DNA of 64,000 nt, taken from positions 62,001 through 126,000 of the forward strand of contig NZ_JAGSPM010000010.1 of the NCBI RefSeq assembly GCF_018139645.1, in the 5' to 3' direction. Below the pieces are notes generated by a model. That model saw nothing but the letters and a program-made list of their open reading frames with translations, had not been told where the DNA came from and searched no databases. This DNA is from Affinundibacterium baiyunense. GTDB taxonomy: Bacteria; Pseudomonadota; Gammaproteobacteria; Burkholderiales; Burkholderiaceae_D. This document shows, one piece after another, positions 28,701 to 38,294 of this stretch. A program made the position numbers and the translations under genes. How positions within the stretch are numbered: the stretch's first letter is position 1; each line of letters opens with the position of its first letter.

Positions 28701-29140
28701 TTGATCATGGACAAAATCATGCCGGCCAAGCCCATGCGCTGACCGTCTTCTGGACTGAAAATACGTGCTACACCATAGGCATGCAAATCCGCGATTTCTT
28801 CTGGCACGATGACGCCGCCACCACCGCCGAATACTTTGATATGTTCACCGCCACGTTGCTTGAGCAAATCGATCATGTATTTGAAATACTCAACGTGTCC
28901 ACCTTGGTAACTTGAAATCGCGATACCTTGTGCGTCTTCTTGCAGGGCCGCTGTGACGATTTCTTCAACCGAACGGTTATGTCCCAAGTGAATCACTTCA
29001 GCACCATTCGCCATCAAGATACGGCGCATGATATTAATCGAGGCATCGTGGCCGTCGAACAATGAGGCAGCCGTCACGAAACGGACTTTGTTAGTAGGTT
29101 TGTATTCGGTTAACTTCTCGGCGATGGATAGATCGGTCAT
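25790..29140 (-). CDS. icmF: IcmF, fused isobutyryl-CoA mutase with G-protein chaperone
   Basis: This 1116-residue protein has three parts. The B12-binding domain (20-150) carries DGHDAS with the cobalt-coordinating His31. The MeaI/ArgK-type GTPase domain has Walker A GTGGAGKS (212-219), [17 protein letters not shown] and NKFDRKG. The acyl-CoA mutase TIM-barrel region (about 560-1116) includes [18 protein letters not shown]. By family it interconverts isobutyryl-CoA and n-butyryl-CoA and repairs its own cofactor. Residues about 487-513, in the linker before the mutase domain, are encoded by an inserted palindromic repeat. AAGGAA precedes the ATG. Confidence 0.93.
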   Translation of the reverse strand: MTDLSIAEKLTEYKPTNKVRFVTAASLFDGHDASINIMRRILMANGAEVIHLGHNRSVEEIVTAALQEDAQGIAISSYQGGHVEYFKYMIDLLKQRGGEHIKVFGGGGGVIVPEEIADLHAYGVARIFSPEDGQRMGLAGMILSMIKACDIDLSPFAPTSLDVLKQGELADKHRPLAQLITALENDKVDAGLRATIMESAKAIKTPAFGITGTGGAGKSSLTDELIRRFRLDQDDELNIALISIDPSRRKSGGALLGDRIRMNAINPWKGKTRVFMRSLATREAGSEISPALPDVIAACKVAGFDLVIVETSGIGQGDAAIVPHVDLSMYVMTPEFGAASQLEKIDMLDFADFVAINKFDRKGALDAQRDVAKQYQRNRELWSKKPDEMPVYGTQASRFNDDGVTALYQGILPELVARGLKAKPSKLAVANTKTSSAQNVIVPPARTRYLAEISDTVRAYHKHTYKQVDIARERQQLFESARMLREASSSRTRGSIEGTSVENMDSRFHGNDAVELLSELAAERENQLTAESKKLITMWPDMQKAYAGDEYVVKIRDKEIRTRLTQKSLSGTTIRKVALPRFEDHGEILRWLMLENVPGSFPFTAGVFAFKREGEDPTRMFAGEGDPYRTNRRFKLVSQGMDAKRLSTAFDSVTLYGADPAIRPDIYGKIGNSGVSVATLEDMKVLYDGFDLCDPATSVSMTINGPAPTILAFFMNTAIDQQMDKFRADNKREPTADEAAKIRAWVLMNVRGTVQADILKEDQGQNTCIFSTEFSLKVMGDIQEYFVHHQVRNFYSVSISGYHIAEAGANPISQLAFTLSNGFTFVEAYLARGMHIDDFAANLSFFFSNGMDPEYTVLGRVARRIWAVAMRDKYGANDRSQKLKYHIQTSGRSLHAQEIDFNDIRTTLQALIAIYDNCNSLHTNAYDEAITTPTDESVRRALAIQLIINREWGLAKNENPIQGSFIIEELTDLVEEAVLQEFERIAERGGVLGAMETGYQRGKIQEESMHYEHLKHDGTLPIIGVNTFRNPKGGETVQKIELARSTEEEKQSQLTRLADFHQRHANVAPQALAALQQAAINNENVFAKLMDAARVCSLGQITTALFEVGGQYRRNM
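27603..27682. repeat. 80-bp palindromic REP-pair element inserted in frame inside icmF
   Basis: GCGTCAT (27603-27609) and ATGACGC (27676-27682) close two facing units. One contains TTCCCGTGGAAACGGGAATCC, itself a hairpin (CCCGTggaaACGGG). The other contains GGATCCCCGCGTACGCGAGGATGAC-type sequence, a second hairpin. The two units are imperfect inverted copies of each other separated by about 20 bp. Read in the icmF frame they give [10 protein letters not shown]- and SRTRGSIE-type peptide, with no stop codon. Confidence 0.8.
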
Positions 29141-29272
29141 TTTTATTCCTTCGATGCTTGTGGCATGGTTTGGGTATTTTTTCGATGATTTCGATTATAT
29201 GACGTTTCGTTTCTGATTACTTTACGTTTACGTTCACGTCATTTGCAAATCGTGTTTATTTGTTGGTTTTTG

Positions 29273-29436
29273 CTCCCTTCTCCCGCGAGCGGGAGAAGGG
29301 TTGGGGATGAGGGGTATTCAGGTTCGAATAAAAAAACGAAAGCTAAAGAGAAGCGCTTGATTAATTTACTTCGAATTGATTCTTTCATATCTGAACCACC
29401 CTCACCCCAACCCTCTCCCGCTTGCGGGAGAGGGAG
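29273..29436. repeat. Inverted pair of palindromic repeats between icmF and the oxidoreductase gene
   Basis: The first unit (29273-29314) contains TTCTCCCGCGAGCGGGAGAA followed by GGGTTGGGGATGAGGGG. The second (29396-29436) contains the opposite orientation: CCCTCACCCCAACCCTCTCC then CGCTTGCGGGAGAGGGAG. Each is a hairpin plus a conserved GGGTTGGGG tail, about 80 bp apart, like a BIME. It occupies most of the gene-free 29141-29443, just after the end of the downstream-lying oxidoreductase gene and before the icmF promoter region. Confidence 0.85.
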
Positions 29437-29443
29437 CTTAAAA

Positions 29444-32400
29444 TCAAGCGACTAGCTGTTTGGCCGGCGCACTCATCAGAGCCGCTTTCTCGACATGATA
29501 AGCCTGCATTGCCTTTTCTTTCACATGGCCATAGCCACGGATTTTTTCAGGCAAGCTGGCAATCGCGACGATTTGATCGAGGTTATCTGCATTGAGTTTA
29601 TTCAACAAAGACAAGATCGTGTCGCGGTAGTCAGTGATCAATGCGCGCTCTTTTTGACGTTCTTCGGTGTAACCAAAGATATCAAGCTTAGTCCCGCGCA
29701 AGCCTTTGCATTTAGCGAGCAATTTGAAAGCTTGCCACATCCAAGAACCATATTGCGCTTTGATCAAATGGCCTTGACCATCTTTCTTAGAAAATAGCGG
29801 TGGTGCTAAGTTAAACTTCACCGAGAATTCGCCCTCAAATTGTTGCTTGAGTTTTTCTGTAAACTCGCCATTGGTGTACAAGCGTGCGACTTCGTATTCA
29901 TCTTTATAAGCCATCAATTTGTACGCGTATTTAGCGACAGCCGTTGCGAGCTTATTGCCTTTGCCTAGCTTGTCTTCAGCAGCGCGAACTTGTTGTACTA
30001 AATCTTCGTAGCGCTTTGCATAAGCCGCATCCTGATATGCGCTTAGTTCTGCTACACGACGTTTGATTATGCTATCCAAACTTTGCGGCATCTGCACGAC
30101 GACTGGTTTGGCTGGGAAGGCGATGTTCTCCACGCGCTTCAAATCGACGGCGGCACGACGTCCCCACAAGAAGGCCTTTTTGTTTGCATCGATGGCGACG
30201 CCGTTCAATTCAATGGCGCGCAATAAGGCCGCTTCAGACAAGGGGATCGCGCCTTTTTGGAAAGCAAAACCCAGCATGAACAAATTGGTCGCGATCGAAT
30301 CGCCCATCAAAGCCGTCGCCAACTTTGTCGCATCGACGAAGTCAACGTTGCCACCGACGGAATCAGAAATCAAACGCTCTGTTGACTCTAAAGGGAACTG
30401 CCAATCTGGGTTCTTCGCAAACGCACCCGTTGGCTGTTCGTGACTATTGATCACAGCACGCGTACGACCCGCGCGCATTTTCGAAATCGCATCGTGTTGG
30501 CCTGCTGTCAAAATGTCGCAGCCCAAAATCAAATCAGCTTCACCCGTTGGAATACGTTGCGCACGCAACTTGCTGACTTTTTCCACCACGCGAATATGCG
30601 ACGTCACCGAACCATTCTTCTGCGACATGCCCGTCATGTCCAACACAGAAGCGACCTTGCCTTCCAGATGTGCTGCCATGCCGAGCAAAGCACCAACGGT
30701 AATCACACCGGTACCGCCGATACCGTTCAATAAAATATTGTAGGACGTATCGCAGCTTGGTAGAGTCGGCAAGGGGATATCGCCGAAGTCGTCGGCTTTC
30801 GCTACACCCGTTTTCGACTTCACTAACTTACCGCCTTCGACAGTCACAAAGCTAGGGCAGAAGCCTTTGACGCAGGAATAATCTTTATTGCAGGATGATT
30901 GATCAATTGCGCGTTTGCGACCGAACTCGGTCTCGACCGGCATGATGGAAGTACAGTTTGATTGCACACCGCAATCGCCACAACCTTCACAGACCGCATC
31001 GTTGATGAACATGCGTTGGTTCGGATCGGGGAATTGGCCTTTCTTACGACGACGGCGTTTTTCAGCAGCGCAGGTTTGATCGTAAATCAACACCGTAGCG
31101 CCTTCGATGTCGCGCAATTCGCGTTGTACTGCATCCATGTCTTTGCGATCATGCAAAGTCACTTGACCAGGCAAACCACTACGGTCTGCGTAGCGGCTCA
31201 AATCTTCGGTAACCAAGGCAATGCGCTTCACACCTTCGGCTGCCATTTGTTGCGCCATCATGGGGACGCTGATCGTGCCATCCACTGGCTGACCGCCTGT
31301 CATCGCGACCGCATCGTTATACAAAATCTTGTAAGTGATGTTGACCTTGGCTGCCACTGCGGCACGAATCGCCAAGTAACCAGAGTGGAAGTAAGTACCA
31401 TCGCCCAAGTTTTGGAAGACGTGTGGCAAAGTCGAGAAAGCCGCTTGACCTATCCATGGTGCGCCTTCGCCACCCATGTGTGTAGTCAGCTTATTGAACT
31501 CAGGGTAAATCGCGGTGGCCATCACGTGGCAACCGATCCCTGCTAAAGCCAAACTGCCTTCTGGCACTTTGGTGGACGTATTGTGCGGACAACCTGAGCA
31601 GTAGTACGCTGGTCGCGCTGGCGTGTTGACTTGTTTGGTCAATACTTCGTCTTTCGCTTCCAAGAAAGCCATGCGTTCTTTGATTAGATCACTAGTATGG
31701 AAGCGCGCAATACGTTGGGTGATCACGCGAGCGATTTGCGATACGGAGAAGTCGGCTTTTGAGGTCAACAACCATTCACCGCGTGGTGCAACCCATTCCC
31801 CTTTTTCATCGAACTTACCAATCACACGTGGACGCACATCGTCGCGCCAGTTGTACAGTTGTTCTTTGAGTTGGTACTCAACCATTTGGCGTTTTTCTTC
31901 GACCACCAAAATTTCATCGAGACCTTGTGCAAACTCACGCACACCGTCCGGTTCCAAAGGCCAAGGCATCGCTACCTTGTACAAACGAATGCCGATGTCC
32001 GCTGCCATTTGTTCATCGATGCCCAAGTTTTCAAATGCTTCCAAGACATCAAGATAAGACTTGCCTGAAGCCACAATACCGAGCTTAGCGTGTGGGCTAT
32101 CGATCGTTACATGATTGAGTTTATTGGCGCGGGCATACGCAAGAGCGGCATAGATTTTGTAATCCTGCATCAAAGCTTCTTGCTTACGTGCTTGCACACC
32201 GAGAGTGTCGAGTGATAGGCGGGTATTCAGACCACCTTCAGGCATCACAAAATCTTCAGGGATTGTAATTTTCAAGCGGAAAGGATCAGCATCGACCGAC
32301 GATGTCGATTCCACCGTATCTGCCAAGGCTTTGAAGCCGACCGCACAACCGGAGAAGCGCGACATGGCCCATGCATGCAAACCCAAGTCCAAGTATTCCT

Positions 32401-33052
32401 GCACATTCGCTGGATACAACATCGGGATCATGCAAGCGGAGAAAATATGATCAGACTGATGCGGTAGTGTCGAAGAATAAGCACCGTGATCGTCACCGGC
32501 CACCAAGATCACGCCACCGTGTTTCGAAGTGCCCGCATGATTCATATGTTTGAAAACGTCGGCACTACGATCGACGCCCGGACCTTTGCCATACCACAAA
32601 CCAAACACGCCGTCGTATTTGGCAGGGCCAATCAGATCGACAGTTTGCGTACCCCACACGGCGGTAGCGGCTAAATCTTCATTCACACCAGGAACGAATT
32701 TAATATGATTCTGTTCCAGTAATTTTTTGGTTTTCCACAAAGTTTCATCCAAACCACCGAGCGGTGATCCGCGATATCCTGAAATGAAACCGGCCGTATT
32801 CAAGCCAGCGGCGAGATCACGCTGTCTTTGTATCATCGGCAAGCGCACTAATGCCTGAATGCCTGATAAGAAAATGGTGCCGGAATTAGAAGTGTATTTG
32901 TCGTCCAGCGTGACTGGTGCCAAGATGGGTACCAACGGTGACGCAGAATTGGAAACGACGGAGGATGTTGCTGATGCTGTAGATGCTAGGTTAGACGAAA
33001 GCGAAGACGCTTCCACCGGACCAGCAGATTTCATTGCTGTGTCGGATGACAT
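29444..33052 (-). CDS. Fused indolepyruvate:ferredoxin oxidoreductase (IorA-IorB type)
   Basis: This 1202-residue protein starts with a Ser/Ala-rich leader of about 45 residues. An alpha-like half follows (FISGYRGSPLGGLDE, CSGCPHNTSTKVPEG, GIGCHVMA, thiamine-diphosphate region MGGEGAPWIGQ). Next is a cysteine cluster near residues 685-725 (CEGCGDCGVQSNC, CNKDYSCVKGFCPSF) for iron-sulfur centres, and a C-terminal gamma-like half (GIGGTGVITVGALLGMAA). By family it oxidatively decarboxylates aryl- or branched-chain 2-oxoacids to acyl-CoA, passing electrons to ferredoxin. Next to icmF this suggests branched-chain acyl-CoA metabolism (inference). Confidence 0.92.
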   Translation of the reverse strand: MSSDTAMKSAGPVEASSLSSNLASTASATSSVVSNSASPLVPILAPVTLDDKYTSNSGTIFLSGIQALVRLPMIQRQRDLAAGLNTAGFISGYRGSPLGGLDETLWKTKKLLEQNHIKFVPGVNEDLAATAVWGTQTVDLIGPAKYDGVFGLWYGKGPGVDRSADVFKHMNHAGTSKHGGVILVAGDDHGAYSSTLPHQSDHIFSACMIPMLYPANVQEYLDLGLHAWAMSRFSGCAVGFKALADTVESTSSVDADPFRLKITIPEDFVMPEGGLNTRLSLDTLGVQARKQEALMQDYKIYAALAYARANKLNHVTIDSPHAKLGIVASGKSYLDVLEAFENLGIDEQMAADIGIRLYKVAMPWPLEPDGVREFAQGLDEILVVEEKRQMVEYQLKEQLYNWRDDVRPRVIGKFDEKGEWVAPRGEWLLTSKADFSVSQIARVITQRIARFHTSDLIKERMAFLEAKDEVLTKQVNTPARPAYYCSGCPHNTSTKVPEGSLALAGIGCHVMATAIYPEFNKLTTHMGGEGAPWIGQAAFSTLPHVFQNLGDGTYFHSGYLAIRAAVAAKVNITYKILYNDAVAMTGGQPVDGTISVPMMAQQMAAEGVKRIALVTEDLSRYADRSGLPGQVTLHDRKDMDAVQRELRDIEGATVLIYDQTCAAEKRRRRKKGQFPDPNQRMFINDAVCEGCGDCGVQSNCTSIMPVETEFGRKRAIDQSSCNKDYSCVKGFCPSFVTVEGGKLVKSKTGVAKADDFGDIPLPTLPSCDTSYNILLNGIGGTGVITVGALLGMAAHLEGKVASVLDMTGMSQKNGSVTSHIRVVEKVSKLRAQRIPTGEADLILGCDILTAGQHDAISKMRAGRTRAVINSHEQPTGAFAKNPDWQFPLESTERLISDSVGGNVDFVDATKLATALMGDSIATNLFMLGFAFQKGAIPLSEAALLRAIELNGVAIDANKKAFLWGRRAAVDLKRVENIAFPAKPVVVQMPQSLDSIIKRRVAELSAYQDAAYAKRYEDLVQQVRAAEDKLGKGNKLATAVAKYAYKLMAYKDEYEVARLYTNGEFTEKLKQQFEGEFSVKFNLAPPLFSKKDGQGHLIKAQYGSWMWQAFKLLAKCKGLRGTKLDIFGYTEERQKERALITDYRDTILSLLNKLNADNLDQIVAIASLPEKIRGYGHVKEKAMQAYHVEKAALMSAPAKQLVA

Positions 33053-33585
33053 TGTAGAGCTCCAAAAAATTTGTGATTTTTGTGTGCAAAGAACTTGGGC
33101 TGCGTCCGGTAAGACACAAGTCTGTTCTGAGCTTATGGGAAGGTAATCGCCATAAGTTCAAGTTGCATCGGCTGAGATGGCAGCCATTTTAATTCAATTC
33201 AGGCCTGATACCCAAGAAAACGCCCGCGAACATGGTCGTTTTTCTTAAGAAAGTTTCTTAAAACCTAATGAGCCGCGCCACAATTCCTATGAACGGCGCT
33301 TGAACATCAGGTTTTAATACTTTACGTAGTTTCAGGCAAATCTGAATCGGAGACATCAAAGAAAGCTTTCGAAATACCGGGATGGAGACCACACCCATTC
33401 GCTGCAGCGCTTTCTCGACTTCCTTTGAAATCTGCTGTGTTCACAGTGTAGTCAGAGTTTAGACATTTGAAAAATACGGAATAATCATAGGGATATCATG
33501 AAAAGTGATACCCATGCAAACCGGTCTAAAACACATCAACATGTTGCACAAACATACACCTAAAAAATAAATGTAAGTTTTTATG
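33053..33585. other. Gene-free intergenic region between divergent genes
   Basis: No gene is seen in 33053-33585. It holds TTAAGAAA-G-TTTCTTAA, a 17-bp perfect palindrome at 33245-33261, possibly an operator for the oxidoreductase gene on the minus strand. The remainder shows nothing I can name. Confidence 0.5.
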
Positions 33586-33614
33586 TTGACTTCTCATTTT
33601 TAATCAACTACATT
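33586..33614 (+). promoter_or_regulatory. Probable promoter of the blaI-blaR1-like operon
   Basis: TTGACT (33586-33591) and TACATT (33609-33614) are separated by 17 bp. The -10 box lies inside the first palindromic operator, as expected for autorepression. Confidence 0.65.
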
Positions 33615-33635
33615 TGTAGAACTACATGAGTAGTT
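33608..33635. promoter_or_regulatory. Two adjacent BlaI-type operators
   Basis: CTACATTTGTAG (33608-33619) and AACTACATGAGTAGTT (33620-33635) are back-to-back palindromes built on the TACA/TGTA-type half-site known for BlaI/MecI operators. The first covers the -10 box. The second ends immediately before an ATG at 33636, leaving no room for a ribosome site there, which argues for the later start at 33705. Confidence 0.75.
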
Positions 33636-33704
33636 ATGCAAAGACAAAGCAGCTTAACTATTCGAACATCGCCAACAACCGAAAGATATTTAGAGATACT
33701 TAGC

Positions 33705-34106
33705 ATGGAAGAAGATAGCAAAAACGTTTCGCTTAGTGAGCCACAGTTAGCCTTAATGCGTGTGCTATGGAGCAAACCCAATTCCAGCGTTAGTGAAGTC
33801 GTCGATGCGATGCGCCAAACCCGTCCACTCGCGCATACCACCATCGCAACTATGCTCAGCAGGTTAGAAAAGCGCGGTCTAGTAACGACCATCAAAGAAG
33901 GTCGTCAATTAATCTACCGCGCATCTTACTCTGAAGCCGAAATTCAAAAATCGATGGTTTCGGAATTGCTCTCTTCCGTCTTTATGGGAAATGCACGCGC
34001 ACTACTCTCACACCTCGTCAGCGAAGAAGAAATCAAAGAAGAAGATCTAGAACAAATTCGTCAGCGATTGCTTGCTCATTCCAGCAAAGGAAAGACACAT
34101 GGATAA
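33705..34106 (+). CDS. blaI: BlaI/MecI/CopY-family repressor
   Basis: This is 133 residues from the ATG at 33705, the usual BlaI length; a start at 33636 would add 23 unconserved residues and lacks a ribosome site. The winged helix LSEPQLALMRVLW...SVSEVVDAM...AHTTIATMLSRLEKRGLV is characteristic of the family, followed by a dimerisation tail (LLSHLVSEEEIKEEDLEQI). It overlaps the blaR1-like gene by 8 nt. By family it represses its own operon until cleaved by the BlaR1-type protease. No beta-lactamase gene follows, so the regulon is unknown. Confidence 0.88.
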   Translation: MEEDSKNVSLSEPQLALMRVLWSKPNSSVSEVVDAMRQTRPLAHTTIATMLSRLEKRGLVTTIKEGRQLIYRASYSEAEIQKSMVSELLSSVFMGNARALLSHLVSEEEIKEEDLEQIRQRLLAHSSKGKTHG

Positions 34107-36228
34107 CGTCCACTCACTGGCCGCACACACATTGAGCTGGTTGTTCAATTATCTGGTTCACAGCAGCATCTTACTTGGCTGCGCCGGTCTGGCTCAGTAC
34201 TGCGGAGCACTCCAACAAAGACGACTAGCGGAATTGGTTTGGCGCTTAGCATTGTTTGGTGGTCTGGCAACGGCAAGCTTACAACTTGGCGTGCAACTAT
34301 ATTTGCAAACACCAAATAACAATAGCTTGATAAGTGCTCCTTCTGAGATCATCTCGACTAAGGAAGTCAACTTTGCGAATGATTCAGGAAAACTGTTGTC
34401 CATGAATGAACCAGTCGATTTAACAGCCTCTGCAAGTCATGTACACAATCAGACCGTCGCTCAACTTGCAACAAACACGCCATCTGACAAGGCTACGATT
34501 CGTTTGCCGGCAAACTTACAAGATCTGATAAGTGCAATGGCTCTGATTTGGCTAGGTTATTGCGCGCTGATCGCTGCCAAAATAGCGCTCCACGTGCGCC
34601 ATTTAAATCGCATAGCAAACGCAATGCCTATCGTCTCTCGTAAAGATTTAACAGCTTTAGTCGCCAAAGCACTACCTAAACGAAACAATGCACAGGCGCT
34701 GCGTGTTAGTACTAATTTTAATAGCCCCTTTGTCTGTCCAAACGGCATCATATGTTTGCCCGCATGGGCTCTAGAGCAAGAAAATCAAGCTTTATGTCAT
34801 GCGATGTTGCAACATGAAATTCGGCACATTATTCGGAAGGATAGCGCTTGGCGTATCGCCCAAGAATTTATTAAAACTGCTTTCTTTTTTCAGGTATTAA
34901 ATCGTGCAGCAGATAAGCAATTAACACTGCTCGCAGAAATCGATTGCGACTATGTCGCAGTCAGAGCAAATGGGGTCGACACCTTTGCTCAAGCTCTTGT
35001 GCGCTGTGCAGAAATGGTCGTCTCCAGCAAACATCCCTCGTTCGCTATACCCATGGCAAAAAGTACGTCTCTACTTCAACGCATTGAATTCATCTTAGAT
35101 GAGGATATTATGAACAAGCAAACACCAAGAGAACACAATAAACCCTCAAGCGTTAGCAACTTAGCGCTAGGCCTAATCGCAATCGCTAGCCTATCAGGAA
35201 TCAGTTACGCGATGCCAACGATAGGATTTGCTGATGTTCCCATCGCTAAAGCAAGCATTGCACCATCTGCTCCCACTCGCCAAGAAGTTCGTAAAGTTGA
35301 TGCACCAAGCATGCTGATGCCTGTGACACAAACTGAAGCGCAAGATGATGCAGAAGTCACACATACGATTGCTGTTCATACTAATGATGATCCACCTAAA
35401 AATCATATATCAGTAAGTGAGCTAGCCGTTACTCCTAGTGAGACAAGAGCGACACAAGCCAATGAGTTTGAAAAGGCACAGGCCGCCTATGAGAATAAGA
35501 ATTTCACGGAAGCGCTGCAACTATTTCGCGATCTCGCTAAACGTGGACACACAGAAGCCTTATATATGGCTGGCGATATGCTATGGCGCGGTGAAGGCAG
35601 CAATGTCGATCCAGAAACAGCCATAGCGATGTTGACGCAAGCTGCCAATCAAGGGCACGCTAAGGCTCAGCAATACACAGCCTTGTTTGCCGAAAGAGCT
35701 AAACGTCAGACAGAAATCACTTTCTACACGCAACAATTTGATGGTGGGAAATTGAAATGGAAAGCACAAAGTTGTGAACGACCTAGCTTGAATAGTGCAC
35801 GCCCATCTCTGAAAGAATATAAGGAGATCGTCAACAAACTCAACGCCAACTTAGGCTGCTATAACAATTATGTCGCTAGTCTTCAGCAGAGCTTCAACAA
35901 CGAAGACTATCTTGGCCCTGACTTACGTCGTCTAATGCGCAAAGATGAAATCGAACAGGCTAAACAATTAGTACAAGACACATACTTTGAGATGGGTTTG
36001 CGCGCGATGCGTGATAGTCAAGAGATGTTGGTTGAATTCAACAAAAAAAATGAAATCTGGAGATCAGAAATTAGTTTGCAATTGGCACGCAATACCATTC
36101 GCAAAAACGATTGGGATACAGAGCACTTTGCCAGAATGGAACGCAGGCCAGTAGAAATTGAAACTGGAGTTCGCTCAGTTACAACGTCTAGCAATCCAAA
36201 CGTCGCTCCAGTTGTGAACACCAAATAA
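34099..36228 (+). CDS. BlaR1-like M56 membrane metallopeptidase with Sel1-like repeats
   Basis: This is 709 residues from the ATG at 34099 (AAAGGAAAG upstream), inside the end of blaI. Four membrane helices flank a zinc protease motif, HEIRH at 239-243, with a downstream Glu in LLAEIDCDY, as in M56/BlaR1. After a helix near residue 365, the exported part lacks any penicillin-binding SxxK domain. It carries instead a Sel1/TPR-like segment (AAYENKNFTEALQLFRDLAKRGHTEALYMAGDML...GEGSNVDPETAIAMLTQAANQGHAKAQ) and a helical C-terminus. The signal sensed is therefore probably not a beta-lactam. Confidence 0.85.
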   Translation: MDNVHSLAAHTLSWLFNYLVHSSILLGCAGLAQYCGALQQRRLAELVWRLALFGGLATASLQLGVQLYLQTPNNNSLISAPSEIISTKEVNFANDSGKLLSMNEPVDLTASASHVHNQTVAQLATNTPSDKATIRLPANLQDLISAMALIWLGYCALIAAKIALHVRHLNRIANAMPIVSRKDLTALVAKALPKRNNAQALRVSTNFNSPFVCPNGIICLPAWALEQENQALCHAMLQHEIRHIIRKDSAWRIAQEFIKTAFFFQVLNRAADKQLTLLAEIDCDYVAVRANGVDTFAQALVRCAEMVVSSKHPSFAIPMAKSTSLLQRIEFILDEDIMNKQTPREHNKPSSVSNLALGLIAIASLSGISYAMPTIGFADVPIAKASIAPSAPTRQEVRKVDAPSMLMPVTQTEAQDDAEVTHTIAVHTNDDPPKNHISVSELAVTPSETRATQANEFEKAQAAYENKNFTEALQLFRDLAKRGHTEALYMAGDMLWRGEGSNVDPETAIAMLTQAANQGHAKAQQYTALFAERAKRQTEITFYTQQFDGGKLKWKAQSCERPSLNSARPSLKEYKEIVNKLNANLGCYNNYVASLQQSFNNEDYLGPDLRRLMRKDEIEQAKQLVQDTYFEMGLRAMRDSQEMLVEFNKKNEIWRSEISLQLARNTIRKNDWDTEHFARMERRPVEIETGVRSVTTSSNPNVAPVVNTK

Positions 36229-36267
36229 ATTGAAGTAAGTCGATAGCAAAGAATAGTCTCCCCTTGA

Positions 36268-36311
36268 ATGAAGCATAGCCAAAAGCAGATCTGGCTATGC
36301 TTCATTTTTTT
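36268..36311 (+). terminator. Intrinsic terminator of the blaI-blaR1-like operon
   Basis: ATGAAGCATAGCCA (36268-36281) and TGGCTATGCTTCAT (36292-36305) make a 14-bp stem followed by a run of T (36305-36311). It lies 40 bp after the protease gene. Confidence 0.92.
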
Positions 36312-36338
36312 ACGAAGTCGAATATTCTGAGTAGATGA

Positions 36339-38294
36339 TTATTTAGACAAATGCTTTTTCAAGAACGTCTCTAAACGTGTATAAAAATCACGACGATGTT
36401 CGCTATCATAGAAACCGTGACCTTCGTTTTTAGCTAGCATCCACTCAGGTGAATTTCCAACTTTAATCAAGGCGTCACGCATCTTTTCCGCTTGATCTAA
36501 TTGGGTTGTTTCATCTTTAGTTCCATGCGCTAAAAACACCGGAATTTTGATCTTCTCTGCTTGGCTTGTTGGCGATTGTTGCGCCAAAACGAGTGGATCG
36601 TTTCCCATTGATTCAACTACAAAATTTGTTGCTTGTTTATCTGAACTAATATCTTCACGTTTCAAACGACTTGCTAAGTCGTAACGGCCGGAATATCCAA
36701 CTGCACATTTAAACATACCAGGCGCGCGTATCGGTGCCATTAGTGCAGCGTAACCACCAAAGCTAATACCAAAGACACAAACACGATCTTTATCAATTTC
36801 TGGATGATTATTCGCCCACTTCACGCCATCAATCAGATCATCCATCATCTTTCCACCGTATTCACGATAGCCCGCTCTACGGAACTTCGGGCCTCGTCCT
36901 CCAGAGCCGCGAAAATTGACTTGTAATACTGCGTAACCACGACTTGCTAAGAATTGCGCTTCGTCATCAAAATACCACGTGTCTGACACCCCAAATGGTC
37001 CACCGTGAGGTAACAAAACCATCGGCAATTTGTTCCCATCTGGATTGTTTGGCATCGTCAAGTAACCCGTAAGTTCCAAACCATCGCGTGCCTTAAATTT
37101 AATCGCACGGCGTTCAGCCATCTGCTCAGCATTGATCCCCGGCATATTCGTTAACAATAAATCTGCCTTGCCTGTCTTTCTGTCGAAAATATAATAGGAA
37201 CCTGGATCGCGATCACTGCTCACACTAAATAGCAATTTCTGTCCGTCCATCGTAAAGTTAATAAAGTGCACGTAAGCATCAGGAAACGAAGCACTCAAGG
37301 ATTTGTGCAATTGTGCATCCGCTGAGCTCTCATCTAAATAGCGTGCCTTTGGTACTCCAACACTTAGGGTGTAGGCAAATGGTGTAGATGGGTGAGATGT
37401 GTATTCTATGGTTCCCAGACTCGACAATTTGTCTTGCACAATAATGCTGCGCTTGCCTGTCTTTATGTCTTCGCGCAACAAGCCATATGGACCGTCATCT
37501 TGACTAAAGTTTGCATAGAACGCGCTGTCGTCTGCTGTGAAGTCAAATGGTTGAAGATGCATATCTAAGGAAGCTTGATCAATGCTATTCCAAGCTCCGG
37601 TTGCGTCATCTTTTCTCAATACGATGGTTTCATTTTTTTGATTGGAACCAATTGCGAATCGTGGCTTTCCATCAGATTGATGCACAAAACTCAAACGACG
37701 CATGGGAATATCAGCCAGTAGTTTGCGATACACACTGAATGTATTGATCTCATATAACTGCGTACGGTCAACTCGCCACTCATTCGACGTCAGCTGTATC
37801 GTGCCATCCATCGATGCTGGAATGTGACTGATAATTCCATAGCCCAAATCGTCGTGGTAACGTGAGGCACGTTTCGACTGTGTGGAGCCGTTGTAACCAT
37901 ACAGGTACTCAATTTCAGTGCCGTCCATATTTGCCGCAACAACCTCACCCGTTGCCTCGGGCCGTTCGCGATAGCCGACCTCAATCCCTTTTTGAATGAC
38001 CAAACGATCATTTTTTATCCATCCAAAATCGATGGGCACTTCGTAGCCGGGCAGCACGAAAGTATTAACGACCTTTAAATCAGGTAAGGCATAAATCGTC
38101 ATGGTTGGAACAATACGATCACGACGCTGTATCCGCACATTCACAGCCAGATGCTTACCATCTGGCGACAAGCGCGGCATACTGTATTTTTGTTCTTCAA
38201 CAAAAGCATCTATCGGCACAAGCTTATTGCTTGTTTGTGCATTTGCAAAAGTTGGAATCGCTAAAATTAATCCAGATAACAGCAGTCTTTTCAT
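36339..38294 (-). CDS. S9-family (prolyl oligopeptidase-like) secreted peptidase
   Basis: This 651-residue protein has a signal peptide (MKRLLLSGLILAIPTFANA) and an N-terminal beta-propeller-like region (about 30-390). The C-terminal alpha/beta-hydrolase domain has nucleophile Ser511 in FGISFGGYAALM, an Asp in LAHGTKDETTQLDQAEKM and the catalytic His in KNEGHGFYD. PHGGPFGVSDTWYFD and NFRGSGGRGPKF form the oxyanion region. This is the acylaminoacyl-/dipeptidyl-peptidase type. It probably cleaves peptides in the periplasm. It is convergent with the blaI-blaR1-like operon. Confidence 0.9.
   Translation of the reverse strand: MKRLLLSGLILAIPTFANAQTSNKLVPIDAFVEEQKYSMPRLSPDGKHLAVNVRIQRRDRIVPTMTIYALPDLKVVNTFVLPGYEVPIDFGWIKNDRLVIQKGIEVGYRERPEATGEVVAANMDGTEIEYLYGYNGSTQSKRASRYHDDLGYGIISHIPASMDGTIQLTSNEWRVDRTQLYEINTFSVYRKLLADIPMRRLSFVHQSDGKPRFAIGSNQKNETIVLRKDDATGAWNSIDQASLDMHLQPFDFTADDSAFYANFSQDDGPYGLLREDIKTGKRSIIVQDKLSSLGTIEYTSHPSTPFAYTLSVGVPKARYLDESSADAQLHKSLSASFPDAYVHFINFTMDGQKLLFSVSSDRDPGSYYIFDRKTGKADLLLTNMPGINAEQMAERRAIKFKARDGLELTGYLTMPNNPDGNKLPMVLLPHGGPFGVSDTWYFDDEAQFLASRGYAVLQVNFRGSGGRGPKFRRAGYREYGGKMMDDLIDGVKWANNHPEIDKDRVCVFGISFGGYAALMAPIRAPGMFKCAVGYSGRYDLASRLKREDISSDKQATNFVVESMGNDPLVLAQQSPTSQAEKIKIPVFLAHGTKDETTQLDQAEKMRDALIKVGNSPEWMLAKNEGHGFYDSEHRRDFYTRLETFLKKHLSK

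Noticed and set aside
30962-31546. 194-codon plus-strand frame opposite the oxidoreductase
   Set aside because: Antisense shadow of a conserved coding region, with no recognisable domain or ribosome site.
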